Shown: positions 54,944 to 64,000, counted from the first letter of the stretch. The stretch: DNA of 64,000 bases from Clostridium cadaveris (GCF_020911725.1 NZ_CP076620.1:3051001-3115000), one strand, 5' to 3'. Numbers and translations: made by a program. The notes: generated by a model not told the origin, from the letters alone.

Positions 54944-56700
54944 TCATGCTTATTAAGTTTTCTATACAGTGTAGATAAATCTATGGATAATTCTTTGCAT
55001 ATCTTATTCTTTCCATCAGCATTATCTCCATAATTATTCAACATAGATTTTAAGAGATTTTTCTCATATTCATTTACTCTATCTTTTAAACTCATAGCGC
55101 ATTTTTTTGAAGTCTTATCTATATTCTTAAGAACTGCAGGAAGACATTCTTCAGTTATAACAGTATCCTTTGAAACATTGACTAGATATTCTATTATGTT
55201 CTCTAACTCTCTTATATTTCCCGGCCATCTATAGACTCTAAAAGCAGCCTTCACTTCTTCTGAAAATCTCTTTTCCTCAACATCATACTTTTTACAATAC
55301 TTATTTAAAAGATAGCTGCTCAAAAGAAGAGTATCTTCTTCTCTATCAATTAATGATGGCAGATATAGTGGAATTACATTTAAACGATAATATAAATCCT
55401 CTCTAAACTGACCTTCGCTCACCATAGCCTGAAGATTTTTGTTAGTGGCGGCAATTATCCTAACATCCACATGAATTTCCTCTTTTCCGCCTATCTTAGT
55501 AAAACTCTGTTCTTGAAGAACTCTTAGAATTTTAGGTTGAAGATGCAGTGGAAGATCTCCAATCTCATCTAAAAATATGGTTCCTCCATTTGCAAGTTCA
55601 AATTTGCCTGTGTGCCCTTCTTTTCTAGCTCCTGTGAATGTTCCACCTTCATATCCAAAAAATTCGCTTTCCAAAAGATTGTCCGGTATAGATGCACAGT
55701 TTACCGCTATGAATGGTGCATTATGTCTTGGACTTTCAGAATGTATAGCTCTTGCAAAAAGTTCCTTTCCAGTACCGCTTTCCCCTTGAATAAGAACAGT
55801 AGCATTAGTGGTTGCAACATTTCTTGCTAATGCTTTTACCGAATTTATAGCCTTGCTTTCTCCAATTATATCATCAAATCTTACCTCTTTAGAGTTTACA
55901 AAGAGTTTATAAGCAGCCCTAACCTCTTCACTTTTCTTAGTAAGCTGTATTATATAGCTCACTGTCTTTCCTTGAATAGTTATAGGTTTTCCTTTTATCA
56001 TAAGATGTTTATTATTTGATCCATGAACTTCTAAAAACGAAGCTCCACCGTTCTCTTCTAAAAATTTTAAATTTATCTCTTTTAACACATCTCTTATGTC
56101 TATATCTTCATTTTCATCTTTTATGCCTAAAAGTCTTTTTCCTTTTTCATTTATATACTTGATATAACCTTTATCATCAACGCATACTACGCCATTGCTC
56201 AATCCATTCATTATGTGATTAGTTTCTTTTTTATGAATCTGAAGCTTATCTATAGTCTCAAGATAGTGTATATTTCCTACTAAAAGTGAACTCAATCTTC
56301 CAAGAAATTTTATCATAGAATTTAAATCACTTGATATATTATTACACTGTTCTTCGTCAAAAATATTTATACCTATTACTCCAACAACTTGATCACCATT
56401 CATTATAGGATAACCCACTGTTGCCGTTTCCTTGCAAGTATTGCTAGCTTCACAGCTATCACATATTGAATTTTTCCCATGTGACTTAGCATTTCTCTCT
56501 ACATAATGAGGAGATTTTTCATTCATAACATATTCGTAAAGGCATTTTGAAGGAAGTTTATCTCCAATTCTAGTTTTATAATTTCCAGTGGAGGCTATCC
56601 TTTTAAAATTGTGGTCTATTATAGTTACATCAACATGCAAAACAGCAGCTATAGCTTCTGCAACTTCTTGAACTGAATTTTTTATGCAATTTAGCTCCAT
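54934..56700 (-). CDS. Sigma-54-dependent activator (CdsR-like) of cysteine desulfidase
   Basis: A 588-residue enhancer-binding protein. A GAF-like sensor (about 1-145) carries a CSCEASNTC-type cluster (Cys53, Cys80, Cys83, Cys89); a PAS domain follows (about 155-260), then the AAA+ core with Walker A GESGTGKE (306-313), GTFTGA (353-358), Walker B FLDE (376-379) and a Fis HTH at the C-terminus. The sensor cysteines may read cysteine or redox state. AAGGAGA precedes ATG 56700. It adjoins the gene it probably controls; a CdsR-CdsB pair of this type is known from C. difficile. Confidence 0.88.
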   Translation of the reverse strand: MELNCIKNSVQEVAEAIAAVLHVDVTIIDHNFKRIASTGNYKTRIGDKLPSKCLYEYVMNEKSPHYVERNAKSHGKNSICDSCEASNTCKETATVGYPIMNGDQVVGVIGINIFDEEQCNNISSDLNSMIKFLGRLSSLLVGNIHYLETIDKLQIHKKETNHIMNGLSNGVVCVDDKGYIKYINEKGKRLLGIKDENEDIDIRDVLKEINLKFLEENGGASFLEVHGSNNKHLMIKGKPITIQGKTVSYIIQLTKKSEEVRAAYKLFVNSKEVRFDDIIGESKAINSVKALARNVATTNATVLIQGESGTGKELFARAIHSESPRHNAPFIAVNCASIPDNLLESEFFGYEGGTFTGARKEGHTGKFELANGGTIFLDEIGDLPLHLQPKILRVLQEQSFTKIGGKEEIHVDVRIIAATNKNLQAMVSEGQFREDLYYRLNVIPLYLPSLIDREEDTLLLSSYLLNKYCKKYDVEEKRFSEEVKAAFRVYRWPGNIRELENIIEYLVNVSKDTVITEECLPAVLKNIDKTSKKCAMSLKDRVNEYEKNLLKSMLNNYGDNADGKNKICKELSIDLSTLYRKLNKHDLQ

Positions 56701-56734
56701 AACGTTCTCCTTTACACTATAAATGATATGTTTA

Positions 56735-58198
56735 CTACATTTTACCACAATTTTGCTGTTTCTTAATAGTTTCTAATGCCTCTTTTATTATTTCTATACC
56801 TTTTTCTATTTCTTCATAAGATAGCCTTGTAAATCCTAAGCGAAGAGTGCTATTTTCTTCTCTATTTATATAAAATACATCTCCTGGCATGAAGATGACT
56901 CCTTTTTCATAACATACTCTTAAAAGCTGTCTTGTATCTATTCCTTTTATCTTAAGGAACATATGAAGTCCGCCTTCTCCCCATATTTCTGCTTCCTTTA
57001 TATTTTTTTCTATACACTCTTTTGTAAATTCGTACTTCTCTTTGTAAACACGCCTTACTTTTTTTATATATTTTTCAAAAGCTCCGCTTTTTAAAAACTC
57101 ATATAGTATACCTTGATCTAAGAATGATGTGTGTATATTTCGGCATCTCTTAACACTTTCTAGTATTTCAATAGCCCTTTTATCACCATAAATCCAGCCA
57201 ATTCTCAATCCTGGAAACAATATTTTAGAGTAGCTCCCAAGATATATAACTCCATTATTTTCTCCATCTATAGTTGTCAGAGGTATAGCATGAGAACTTT
57301 CATATATAAGCTCTTCATTAAATCCGTCTTCTATTATTGGAATATTATTTTCCCTTAAAATATTGTATGCTTTATTTCTCTTGCTTATAGACATCACAAC
57401 TCCAGTTGGATTATGATAAGAAGGAATTAAATAAGCAAATTTTATGTTTCTATCCTTTATCTTCTTTTCAAGGTCATCAATATCTAGACCATCTTCCATC
57501 ATATCAACGCCTATTATATTTAATTCATGAGTCTTCATTATCTTTAAAGCTGTGTTATGAGTTGGATTTTCACATAATATATAGTCTCCTGGCTTTGTGA
57601 AGGCTGACAAAAGCATATCCAGTCCCTCTGTAAATCCATTGGTTACTATTATATCCTTGTTTTTTGAGCATGCTCCCTTCTCTATCATATAGCTGTTTAG
57701 ATACTGTAGAAATGGTCTATATCCTATGGCATAACCATAATTCAAAATCTTGTGTTCTTCTATGGAAATTCTATTTAAAAAAGCTCGCTTAAACTCTTCC
57801 ATATCAAATAGTTCTCCAGGTGGAGATATACTTTTGAAAGATATCATTCCATGCTTCCATTTATCTTCACTTTTAACTATATCCAACTGTTCAGCTATTT
57901 CAGCATATCTGTTTGTTTTAGTATTCCAATCTATGTGCCAGTTACTCTTCATCTTAATTTTATTTCCCAAGACAAAGGTTCCTTTTCCTTTTAAAGTTTC
58001 TACAAATTCTTTTTCTTCTAAGATTCCATATGCTTCAACTATAGTATTTCTCCCAACCCCTAAAATAGAACTAAGCTCCCTAGAGGAAGGGAGCTTTGTC
58101 CCTTCAATGAGCATCCCATCCTCTATGAGCTTTGTTATATGATCTGCAATTTGCACATATTTACTTGTACCATCAACAAATATTAAATCCTTGAACAT
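56735..58198 (-). CDS. MocR-type GntR/aminotransferase regulator (DdlR/PdxR-like)
   Basis: A 487-residue fusion of a GntR winged HTH (about 1-75) with a fold-type I PLP aminotransferase domain (LGSYSKILFPGLRIGW carries the PLP Lys, SYHNPTGV and NPT motifs). Such regulators sense PLP or amino acids. It overlaps the upstream ddl gene by 16 bases, which recalls DdlR, a MocR protein regulating D-Ala-D-Ala ligase in Brevibacillus. Control of ddl is therefore inferred, with PdxR-type vitamin B6 control as the alternative. The activator gene follows after 34 bases. Confidence 0.87.
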   Translation of the reverse strand: MFKDLIFVDGTSKYVQIADHITKLIEDGMLIEGTKLPSSRELSSILGVGRNTIVEAYGILEEKEFVETLKGKGTFVLGNKIKMKSNWHIDWNTKTNRYAEIAEQLDIVKSEDKWKHGMISFKSISPPGELFDMEEFKRAFLNRISIEEHKILNYGYAIGYRPFLQYLNSYMIEKGACSKNKDIIVTNGFTEGLDMLLSAFTKPGDYILCENPTHNTALKIMKTHELNIIGVDMMEDGLDIDDLEKKIKDRNIKFAYLIPSYHNPTGVVMSISKRNKAYNILRENNIPIIEDGFNEELIYESSHAIPLTTIDGENNGVIYLGSYSKILFPGLRIGWIYGDKRAIEILESVKRCRNIHTSFLDQGILYEFLKSGAFEKYIKKVRRVYKEKYEFTKECIEKNIKEAEIWGEGGLHMFLKIKGIDTRQLLRVCYEKGVIFMPGDVFYINREENSTLRLGFTRLSYEEIEKGIEIIKEALETIKKQQNCGKM

Positions 58199-59100
58199 CC
58201 TCTCACCCTTACAGAATATTCTACTATTTTATCTAGAAGTCCACTGTAGCTTAGTCCTTTTGCATTTGCACTCTTTGGAATCAAACTGTTCTTTGTCATT
58301 CCTGGTAATGTATTAAGCTCAAGGACATATGCTTTTCCTTCTCTTAATATCATATCAATTCTTACATACACTTGACAATTAAATAATCTGTAACATTTTT
58401 TAGTTATATCATTTATCATTTCTTGAACGTCTGCTGGATAATATACTATATCCTCACTTGCACCGCCATCATCATACTTAGATGCGAAATCAAAGAAATC
58501 CCCCTTATTTGCAGTTATTCTTATTGTTGGGTAAACTTCTCCATTCATTATAAAAGAAGTTATCTCTTCACCTTTTATAAATTCTTCTATTATGACTTCC
58601 TCATCCCATTTGAATCCTTCCTCTATAGAATGAACAAGCTCTTCTCTATTTGTCACCTTAAAAGTCGCAACACTTGAACCTCCACAGTTAGGTTTTGCAA
58701 ACATTGGATACCCAATCTTTTCTATAACATCATACTCTATTTCCTGACCACGTCTTGCTGTATACCAGTTTGGAGTTAATATTCCTTCGCTCTTTAACAT
58801 TCTCTTTGAAGCATCTTTACTCATACATATTGCACTGCATAACATTCCTGCTCCAGTATAAGGTATTCCCATAGTTTCTAATAAATTTTGAACTGATCCA
58901 TCTTCACCAAACTCACCATGTAATGCTAAAAATGCTAAATCTATATCCTTGCATTTTTCAAGTACATCCATTTTTTTATCTATAATTATTTTTTCTACTT
59001 CATACTTTTCTCTATCTAAATTATTAAAAACCTCTTCTCCGCTCTTTAATGAAACTTCTCTTTCACTAGAAATTCCACCCATTAAAACACCAATTTTCAT
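58183..59100 (-). CDS. ddl: D-alanine--D-alanine ligase
   Basis: A 305-residue ATP-grasp enzyme that joins two D-Ala residues for peptidoglycan. Motifs: GVLMGGISSEREVSLKSG, ALHGEFGEDGS, FAKPNCGGSSVA and ELNTLPGMT are complete. GGAGG sits eight bases before ATG 59100. The 3' end overlaps the MocR regulator gene, so the two are cotranscribed and translationally coupled. Confidence 0.95.
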   Translation of the reverse strand: MKIGVLMGGISSEREVSLKSGEEVFNNLDREKYEVEKIIIDKKMDVLEKCKDIDLAFLALHGEFGEDGSVQNLLETMGIPYTGAGMLCSAICMSKDASKRMLKSEGILTPNWYTARRGQEIEYDVIEKIGYPMFAKPNCGGSSVATFKVTNREELVHSIEEGFKWDEEVIIEEFIKGEEITSFIMNGEVYPTIRITANKGDFFDFASKYDDGGASEDIVYYPADVQEMINDITKKCYRLFNCQVYVRIDMILREGKAYVLELNTLPGMTKNSLIPKSANAKGLSYSGLLDKIVEYSVRVRGCSRI

Positions 59101-59211
59101 ATTTTCTACCTCCATATTTACGCTCTACATACATTATATACATTTTATAATCATTTGGTAACTTTAGTAAGGTCCACCTAGTATGTACTTATTTAAACTA
59201 GTGGTATCATT

Positions 59212-60015
59212 TTAAAGTTCAATCACCTCAAGATCATTGGGTACAAACAAATTACCTCTATAATACTCTTTTCCTTCATTAGTATAAAGCTCTTTTCTTT
59301 CCTCTATCTTGCTGTCCTCAGTATGCCACAGAACTAAATTTTCTATATTCAGTTCTTCAGCAAGCTCTGAAGCCTCCTTTACTGTGCTGTGATGTTTCTC
59401 ATAAGGCTTAAATTTTTCCCTGTCACCATAAAGACAGAAAGCTTCGCTCAAAAGCCAGTTACTATTTCTAATAAAACTTTCGCATAAAGAATTATAAGGT
59501 TCATCTCCCATGCAAGTAAGTGTTTTTTGATTTTTTAGTTTCATAGTAAACCCAAACTGCTTTGCTTTAGTGGAGTAAATATCAAAAAAAGTTATATTGT
59601 AATCAAGTATTTTTTTCTTTTCTCCATTCTTAACCGGATAAATGATTATTCTCTTGCCAAACAAGTTTGTAATTTTCTTTTGAAGAGTTAATTTTGCTAT
59701 TGTAACTATAGTATTCTCCAAATCCTCATGACAATATATATTAAAATTACCTTCATATTTATCATTTAAAATCATAGTTCCAATTTTTCTTATTATCCAT
59801 GTAACACCAAGTACATGATCAGTATGTTCATGGGTTACAAACATATTATGAATTTTTGAAACCTTAATATTAGCCTTGTCCAACATGGAAAATATGCCAT
59901 TACCCCCGCCTGCATCAACTAAAAAATATTCTTCACCATCTGTTATTGAAAAACATGTGTTATAACATTTTGTAGCCATAGCATTTCCTGTTCCTAGTAC
60001 GATTAATTTTTCCAT
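59212..60015 (-). CDS. MBL-fold metallo-hydrolase (RNase Z-like)
   Basis: A 267-residue beta-lactamase-fold protein with VLGTGNAM, VTHEHTDHVLG (zinc motif HxHxDH), a later GDEPYN and LVLWHTEDS. It resembles RNase Z-like hydrolases but lacks full tRNase Z exosite features; rnz proper is at 42481. The substrate is unknown. The start is uncertain between GTG 60024 and ATG 60015; both lie very near the RBS. Confidence 0.85.
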   Translation of the reverse strand: MEKLIVLGTGNAMATKCYNTCFSITDGEEYFLVDAGGGNGIFSMLDKANIKVSKIHNMFVTHEHTDHVLGVTWIIRKIGTMILNDKYEGNFNIYCHEDLENTIVTIAKLTLQKKITNLFGKRIIIYPVKNGEKKKILDYNITFFDIYSTKAKQFGFTMKLKNQKTLTCMGDEPYNSLCESFIRNSNWLLSEAFCLYGDREKFKPYEKHHSTVKEASELAEELNIENLVLWHTEDSKIEERKELYTNEGKEYYRGNLFVPNDLEVIEL

Positions 60016-60129
60016 CTCCTCCACCGTCTCCTTTATAAGTTTTCTGCTAATAAAATAAATATATACTTTAAATAATTAAAAATCAGCATATACTTATATT
60101 ATAAGTATCATAGAAAGGTCGTGATTTCA

Positions 60130-60861
60130 ATGGGATTTTATCATGAATTATCAAAGTACTATAAGTACATATTCCCTTTAAATCCTTCAACTCTAGAATT
60201 TTTAAAGGCTAATCTTAAGTCAGATAAAAAAGTCTTAGATTTGGCCTGTGGCAGCGGTGAATATACCTTAGGATTATCTGCTAATGGCATAAATGTTACT
60301 GGCTTAGATTTAGATGAAGCAATGATTAAAAAAGCTAAAGAAAAAGCTATTGAAGAACATCTTAATTCGAAATTTATAGTTGGCAACATGTTAGACCTAA
60401 AGAATTACTTTGCAAATGATGAATTCAGCAGTATATTTTGCATAGGAAATTCACTAGTACATTTAAACTCAGCTGATGAAATCAAAAGTTTACTTTCATC
60501 CATAAATGACCTTTTACCAACTGGAGGAAGGTTAGTAATCCAAATAATAAATTATCATAGAATATTTGAAAAAAATCTCTCATGTCTTCCAACTATAAAA
60601 AATGAAGATGTGGGAATAGAATTCATACGAAATTATATTCATAATGGAAATAAAATCACTTTTAATACCATTTTAAAAACTCCTGATAATGGTGAGTTTG
60701 TAAACAACATAGAGCTACTTCCTATAAAACCTGATGAGTTAATGTCAATGTTGAAAAGCTCTAGTTTTAACGTAATAGCTACATATGGAAGCTTTAAAGG
60801 TGATGAATTTAAACCATTAGAATCTATGCCATTTATAGTAGTATGCGAAAAAAATATTTAG
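60130..60861 (+). CDS. Class I SAM-dependent methyltransferase
   Basis: A 243-residue methyltransferase with motif I VLDLACGSGEYTLGL and motif II VTGLDLDE, followed by CIGNSLVHL and VIQIINYH. It resembles small-molecule methyltransferases; target unknown. ATG 60130 has GAAAGG eleven bases upstream. It lies next to the IS element on its 3' side, which may have cut its transcript. Confidence 0.87.
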   Translation: MGFYHELSKYYKYIFPLNPSTLEFLKANLKSDKKVLDLACGSGEYTLGLSANGINVTGLDLDEAMIKKAKEKAIEEHLNSKFIVGNMLDLKNYFANDEFSSIFCIGNSLVHLNSADEIKSLLSSINDLLPTGGRLVIQIINYHRIFEKNLSCLPTIKNEDVGIEFIRNYIHNGNKITFNTILKTPDNGEFVNNIELLPIKPDELMSMLKSSSFNVIATYGSFKGDEFKPLESMPFIVVCEKNI

Positions 60862-60908
60862 AGTAGGATTTAACAACTACTCTAGATATTTTAAAACTTA
60901 TAAAAAAC

Positions 60909-62393
60909 GAGAGTATATCTAAATAAAGTGGAACCTATGTCAAGGACACTAAAAAAAGAGAGCTAGGCTACTAAAAGCTGATTTCTGTATTGAACAGGAG
61001 TCAGCTTTTTTAAATTCCACTGGCAACGATCATTGTTATAGTAGTCGATATAGTCATCAATAATTAACTGTAGTTCAGATAAAGTTGAACAAGATTTATA
61101 ATCAATTTCATCTTTCATATGACCAAAAAATGATTCTTGAGGAGCATTGTCCCAACAGTTACCACGTCTAGACATAGATTGTCCAAGATTCTTAGATTTT
61201 AAAAGTTTTTGAAATATTGGACTTGTATAATGACTACCTTGATCTGAGTGAATAAAAGCATCTTTTGCTAATTTGACATTGGAGTTGGCCATTAGTTTAA
61301 GTATTGTATTCGTGGCGATATCTAAGGTTATTCTATTAGATAAATTATATGCTAGGATTTCATTAGTAGAAGCGTCTTTGATGGTCGATAAATAAGCCAT
61401 ATTATTATTTGAATATGGTAGATATGTGATATCTGTAAGCAATACTTTACCAGGTATTTCTTGCTTGAAATTTCTATTGAGTAGATTAGGTACCACGGTA
61501 TGTTCCTTTGTAGCCTTAGCTATACGCTTATATGGATTAGGTTTCCTAATAGGGCAAACTATATTGTACTTTCTCATTATTCTTTGGATACGCCTTCTGC
61601 TATACACAATATTAAATTTATCTTTTAAAATCATTTTGATTGATCTTGATCCTTTTTTATAACCTCTATAATTCAGCGCTTCAAGAATAGTATTTCTAAT
61701 TAAATTATCCTTGTTTTCGCGATTAGTTCTAATATTTTTACAAGACAGATATCTATAGTAACCAGAGCGTGAAACACCAGCCGTACTGCATAGATGTTTG
61801 ACTACATTATGATTTTGCAACTTGCTAACAATATATTCTATTAAGGCAAATGCTTGTGCTGCAATTAATTTACCTTTTCTCACCTGCCTTTCGTGCAGCT
61901 CTAATTTTTTTAACAATTCTACCTCAGCCTTTAAATATTCAATTTCTGCTTTTTGCTTTTCTATTATTTCATCGCTAGTAATACTACGCTTACGTGGTCG
62001 ACCACTATTTTTTCGTCTAGTGTCGTCTAATCCTAATATTCCATTATCCTTAAATGCTTTTCTCCATCTTGTACCAGCGCATTCAATACGACGAATACCG
62101 AGGGTATTTATATCAAATCCAGCTTCTTCAAAAATAACTCTTGAAGTTTTCCCTTTGCTACATTCAGCGATAAAATGTATTTTAAATTCATTAGTATATG
62201 TTATTGCTTTTTCACTTACATTGCTCACATATTTATTTCTTGATAGTCTACTAATTTCATCATTTGAAAATCTTATTTTACTCATAGTTAATTCACCTCA
62301 TAAACTTATTGTACAAAAAAAGAACCTATATAGATAGACTCTCTTTTATTAGTGTCTATCTTATAGGTTCCATTTTAAAATGGATACACTCTC
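60909..62393. mobile_element. IS3-family insertion sequence
   Basis: Inverted terminal repeats of about 52 bp: left GAGAGTATATC then TGGAACCTAT (from 60909) and right, on the reverse strand, GAGAGTGTATCC then TGGAACCTAT (from 62393). The inner 32 bp alone match at 60929-60960 and 62341-62372. The element is about 1.48 kb and encodes one transposase. No short direct target duplication was found at either possible boundary, so the exact ends are uncertain. Confidence 0.8.
60963..62285 (-). CDS. IS3-family transposase (single fused ORF)
   Basis: A 440-residue transposase. An N-terminal HTH region (about 25-85, NKYVSNVSEKAI then FKIHFIAECSKGKTS), a leucine-zipper-like segment (about 105-130) and the integrase core with DDE residues Asp285 (LLTDIT), Asp348 (IHSDQGS) and Glu384 (NAPQESF), 35 residues apart as is normal for the family. 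Most IS3 elements use two frames with a -1 shift, but here orfA and orfB are continuous. The frame looks intact and probably active. Confidence 0.92.
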   Translation of the reverse strand: MSKIRFSNDEISRLSRNKYVSNVSEKAITYTNEFKIHFIAECSKGKTSRVIFEEAGFDINTLGIRRIECAGTRWRKAFKDNGILGLDDTRRKNSGRPRKRSITSDEIIEKQKAEIEYLKAEVELLKKLELHERQVRKGKLIAAQAFALIEYIVSKLQNHNVVKHLCSTAGVSRSGYYRYLSCKNIRTNRENKDNLIRNTILEALNYRGYKKGSRSIKMILKDKFNIVYSRRRIQRIMRKYNIVCPIRKPNPYKRIAKATKEHTVVPNLLNRNFKQEIPGKVLLTDITYLPYSNNNMAYLSTIKDASTNEILAYNLSNRITLDIATNTILKLMANSNVKLAKDAFIHSDQGSHYTSPIFQKLLKSKNLGQSMSRRGNCWDNAPQESFFGHMKDEIDYKSCSTLSELQLIIDDYIDYYNNDRCQWNLKKLTPVQYRNQLLVA

Positions 62394-62429
62394 ATTTTTC
62401 ATATCAATAACTAAACTGATTTATAGTCA

Positions 62430-63638
62430 TCATATAAACATCCCTGCTAAAGTTGCACTTAAAAGATTAGCTAAAGTACCTGCTATTACAGCTTTAAATC
62501 CCATCTTGGCTACTTCATCCTTTCGTTTTGGCTCCATTCCACCAAGTCCTCCTATCAAAATAGCAATAGATGATATATTGGCAAATCCGCATAAAGCAAA
62601 AGTAATTATTGCTACAGTTTTAGGATCTAAAGATGTCATTATAGGTCCAAATCTGCTAAAAGCTACAAACTCATTTAATATGAGCTTCTGTCCTATAAGG
62701 GACCCTGCAGTTAGAGCATCTTTAAGAGGAACTCCTATAACTAGAGCCAATGGATAAAATACGTATCCAAGTAAATTTTCCATGCTCCAATTTGAGTTTC
62801 CAAAAAGATTTCCAACCCACCCTATTATTCCATTAATCAAAGCTATTAGAGAAATAAATGCAAGAAGCATAGCTCCTATATTTAAAGCAAGCTGAAGTCC
62901 GTCAGAAGCTCCTCTTGCCGCCGCATCAATTACATTTACAGATTGATCCTTATCAAAAGTCACTGACTCATCTGATTTAAGTTTTTCTTTTTCTGGCATA
63001 ATTATTTTTGAAATTATAAGTCCTGCTGGTGCTGCCATAAAACTTGCGGCTATGAGATATTCTAGAGGTACTCCCATAAGATTATAACCTACTAAAACAG
63101 ATCCAGATACTGAAGCAAGACCTCCTACCATAACTGTAAAAAGTTCTGAGGTACTAAGCCTTAAAATATATGGTCGTATAAGTAGTGGTGCCTCTGTTTG
63201 ACTTAAAAATATATTAGCTGCTGCGGATAAAGTTTCAACCTGAGAAGTCCCTAAAAGTTTAGCTAGTCCTCCTCCTATTATTCTTACTACCATCTGCATT
63301 ATTCCAAGATAATAAAGCACTGCAACTAAAGATGAAATAAATATTATTATTGTAAGAACTTGAAAAGCAAAAATCATACCTCCATCCTTAGGTATAACTG
63401 ACCCAAATAAAAAATTTATGCCCTCATTGGCATAATCAATTATTTTTGTTACTCCACTTGAAAGTTTCCCCAACACTTTTTTCCCAAAAGGAGACATTAA
63501 TACTAAAAATGCAAAAAATAATTGTAGTAAAAATCCAATACTTATAGTTCTCCAATTTATAGACTTCCTGTCACTAGACATAAAATATGCAATAATAAAT
63601 ATGACAGAAATTCCTAATAGTCCGTTTAATATTCTCAA
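62430..63638 (-). CDS. Concentrative nucleoside transporter (NupC family)
   Basis: A 402-residue cation-coupled nucleoside importer with about ten TM segments. Family marks are ILIGGLGGMEPKRKDEVAKMGFK, SVSGSVLVGYNLMGVPLEYL and GSVIPKDGGMIFAFQVLTII. The start is TTG with AAGGATG upstream. It may form a transcript with the editing-protein gene at its right, but a terminator lies between. Substrate range is not fixed by sequence. Confidence 0.9.
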   Translation of the reverse strand: MRILNGLLGISVIFIIAYFMSSDRKSINWRTISIGFLLQLFFAFLVLMSPFGKKVLGKLSSGVTKIIDYANEGINFLFGSVIPKDGGMIFAFQVLTIIIFISSLVAVLYYLGIMQMVVRIIGGGLAKLLGTSQVETLSAAANIFLSQTEAPLLIRPYILRLSTSELFTVMVGGLASVSGSVLVGYNLMGVPLEYLIAASFMAAPAGLIISKIIMPEKEKLKSDESVTFDKDQSVNVIDAAARGASDGLQLALNIGAMLLAFISLIALINGIIGWVGNLFGNSNWSMENLLGYVFYPLALVIGVPLKDALTAGSLIGQKLILNEFVAFSRFGPIMTSLDPKTVAIITFALCGFANISSIAILIGGLGGMEPKRKDEVAKMGFKAVIAGTLANLLSATLAGMFI

Positions 63639-63726
63639 TCAACATCATCCTTTTACTTATGTATTTTCATTAATTAGTCTCTTCCTCTCAGTAAAAAAAA
63701 TACTCATTTTTTTCAATAAAAAAAGC

Positions 63727-63797
63727 CTTAAAACCACTCATTGATATACCCCTATCAAGCTGGACATATCATATCATATCAATTAACTGGTTTCAAG
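63727..63797 (-). terminator. Long-stem terminator between the editing gene and nupC
   Basis: CTTAAAACCA (63727-63736) pairs with TGGTTTCAAG (63788-63797), and an inner ATTGATAT/ATATCAAT stem lies inside at 63740-63747 and 63776-63783. The minus-strand transcript then runs into a U7 tract. Confidence 0.65.
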
Positions 63798-63855
63798 ACC
63801 TTTTAAATTTTCTTATTCAACTTTGGTTTTAGTTAATAAAACTATCTGGAAAATA

Positions 63856-64000
63856 CTAAAATAATTTCTTAACTTTCATCATTGCATAATCCATAGTAGA
63901 ATTTAAATTCGAAACATTTTTTCCTGCTCCCTGAGCTAACGTTTTATTTCCACCGCCTCGCCCATCTATAAGAGTTATTGCATCCTTTAAGATTTCATTC
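63856..64000 (-). CDS. C-terminal part of an alanyl-tRNA editing protein (DHHA1 domain), partial
   Basis: Only the last 47 codons are inside the window; the start is beyond the right edge. The residues EILKDAITLIDGRGGGNKTLAQ, then GAGKNVSNLNS, match the DHHA1 end of AlaX-type trans-editing factors (GRGGGxxxxAQGGG). These remove mischarged Ser or Gly from tRNA-Ala. The full length is not visible, so the alternative of an AlaRS C-terminus cannot be excluded. Confidence 0.7.
   Translation of the reverse strand, partial: NEILKDAITLIDGRGGGNKTLAQGAGKNVSNLNSTMDYAMMKVKKLF

Noticed and set aside
60909-62393. Composite transposon or larger island
   Set aside because: Only one IS copy and no second set of ends; the flanking genes look like ordinary chromosomal genes.
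63639-63855. Possible purine riboswitch upstream of nupC
   Set aside because: The only strong structure is a two-part stem followed by a U-run; no purine-riboswitch core or loop motifs are seen.

Overview
This window is a stretch of low-GC chromosome. Gene families, strong AGGAGG-type ribosome binding sites, frequent TTG/GTG starts, tRNA-sensing T-box leaders, a class D sortase, a SigI/RsgI-type protein and sigma-54 amino-acid-catabolism control all point to a Clostridium or close relative. I could not run a database search, so the species is not named. No rRNA, tRNA or CRISPR array was seen.

Layout. 1-8.8 kb (minus strand): the 5' part of a LevR-like PTS-linked regulator with a degenerate ATPase core, a BcrAB-type ABC exporter, oligoendopeptidase F and an aldehyde dehydrogenase with a hairpin leader. 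8.8-12 kb: a secreted DUF3298 protein divergent from a fusion of a SigI C-terminal domain with an RsgI anti-sigma protein, then a glutaredoxin and an RluF-like pseudouridine synthase. 12-17 kb: an ABC-2 exporter whose ATPase has a damaged start, and an envelope operon (class D sortase, alpha/beta hydrolase, polysaccharide deacetylase). 17-22 kb: a possible small protein, ispF, an AI-2E-family membrane protein, and a four-gene ECF sigma / DUF4097 operon. 22-27 kb: DUF2284 protein plus amidohydrolase, facing a NitT/TauT-type ABC importer that ends on the remnant of a cyclase-family gene. 27-30 kb: DtxR-family regulator divergent from feoAB. 30-36.5 kb: Asn T-box with asnA-mtnN, alanine dehydrogenase, a membrane protein, a PHP phosphoesterase and methionine aminopeptidase. 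36.5-43.5 kb: pentapeptide protein, PQQ-like lipoprotein, VTT-domain protein, amidohydrolase, gltX behind a Glu T-box, and RNase Z. 43.5-48.6 kb: NUDIX, small secreted proteins, an orphan PotD-like lipoprotein, a metallophosphoesterase, and a sigma factor reduced to region 4 with its anti-sigma partner. 48.7-59.1 kb: 5-oxoproline transporter pair, dinB, alpha-L-fucosidase, a cysteine desulfidase with its sigma-54 activator, promoter and enhancer sites, and ddl overlapping a MocR regulator. 59.2-64 kb: MBL-fold hydrolase, methyltransferase, an IS3-family element, a nucleoside transporter and the 3' end of an alanyl-tRNA editing protein.

The most notable items are regulatory. They are a sigma4-like/anti-sigma fusion with a TM segment and a degenerate recognition helix; a region-4-only sigma with an anti-sigma gene; a LevR paralogue without GAFTGA and with an altered Walker B; and a nearly textbook sigma-54 circuit (activator, three matching UAS copies, -24/-12 promoter) for cysteine breakdown. 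Many start codons below were moved inward from the longest open frame because a well-spaced ribosome binding site supports a later start.
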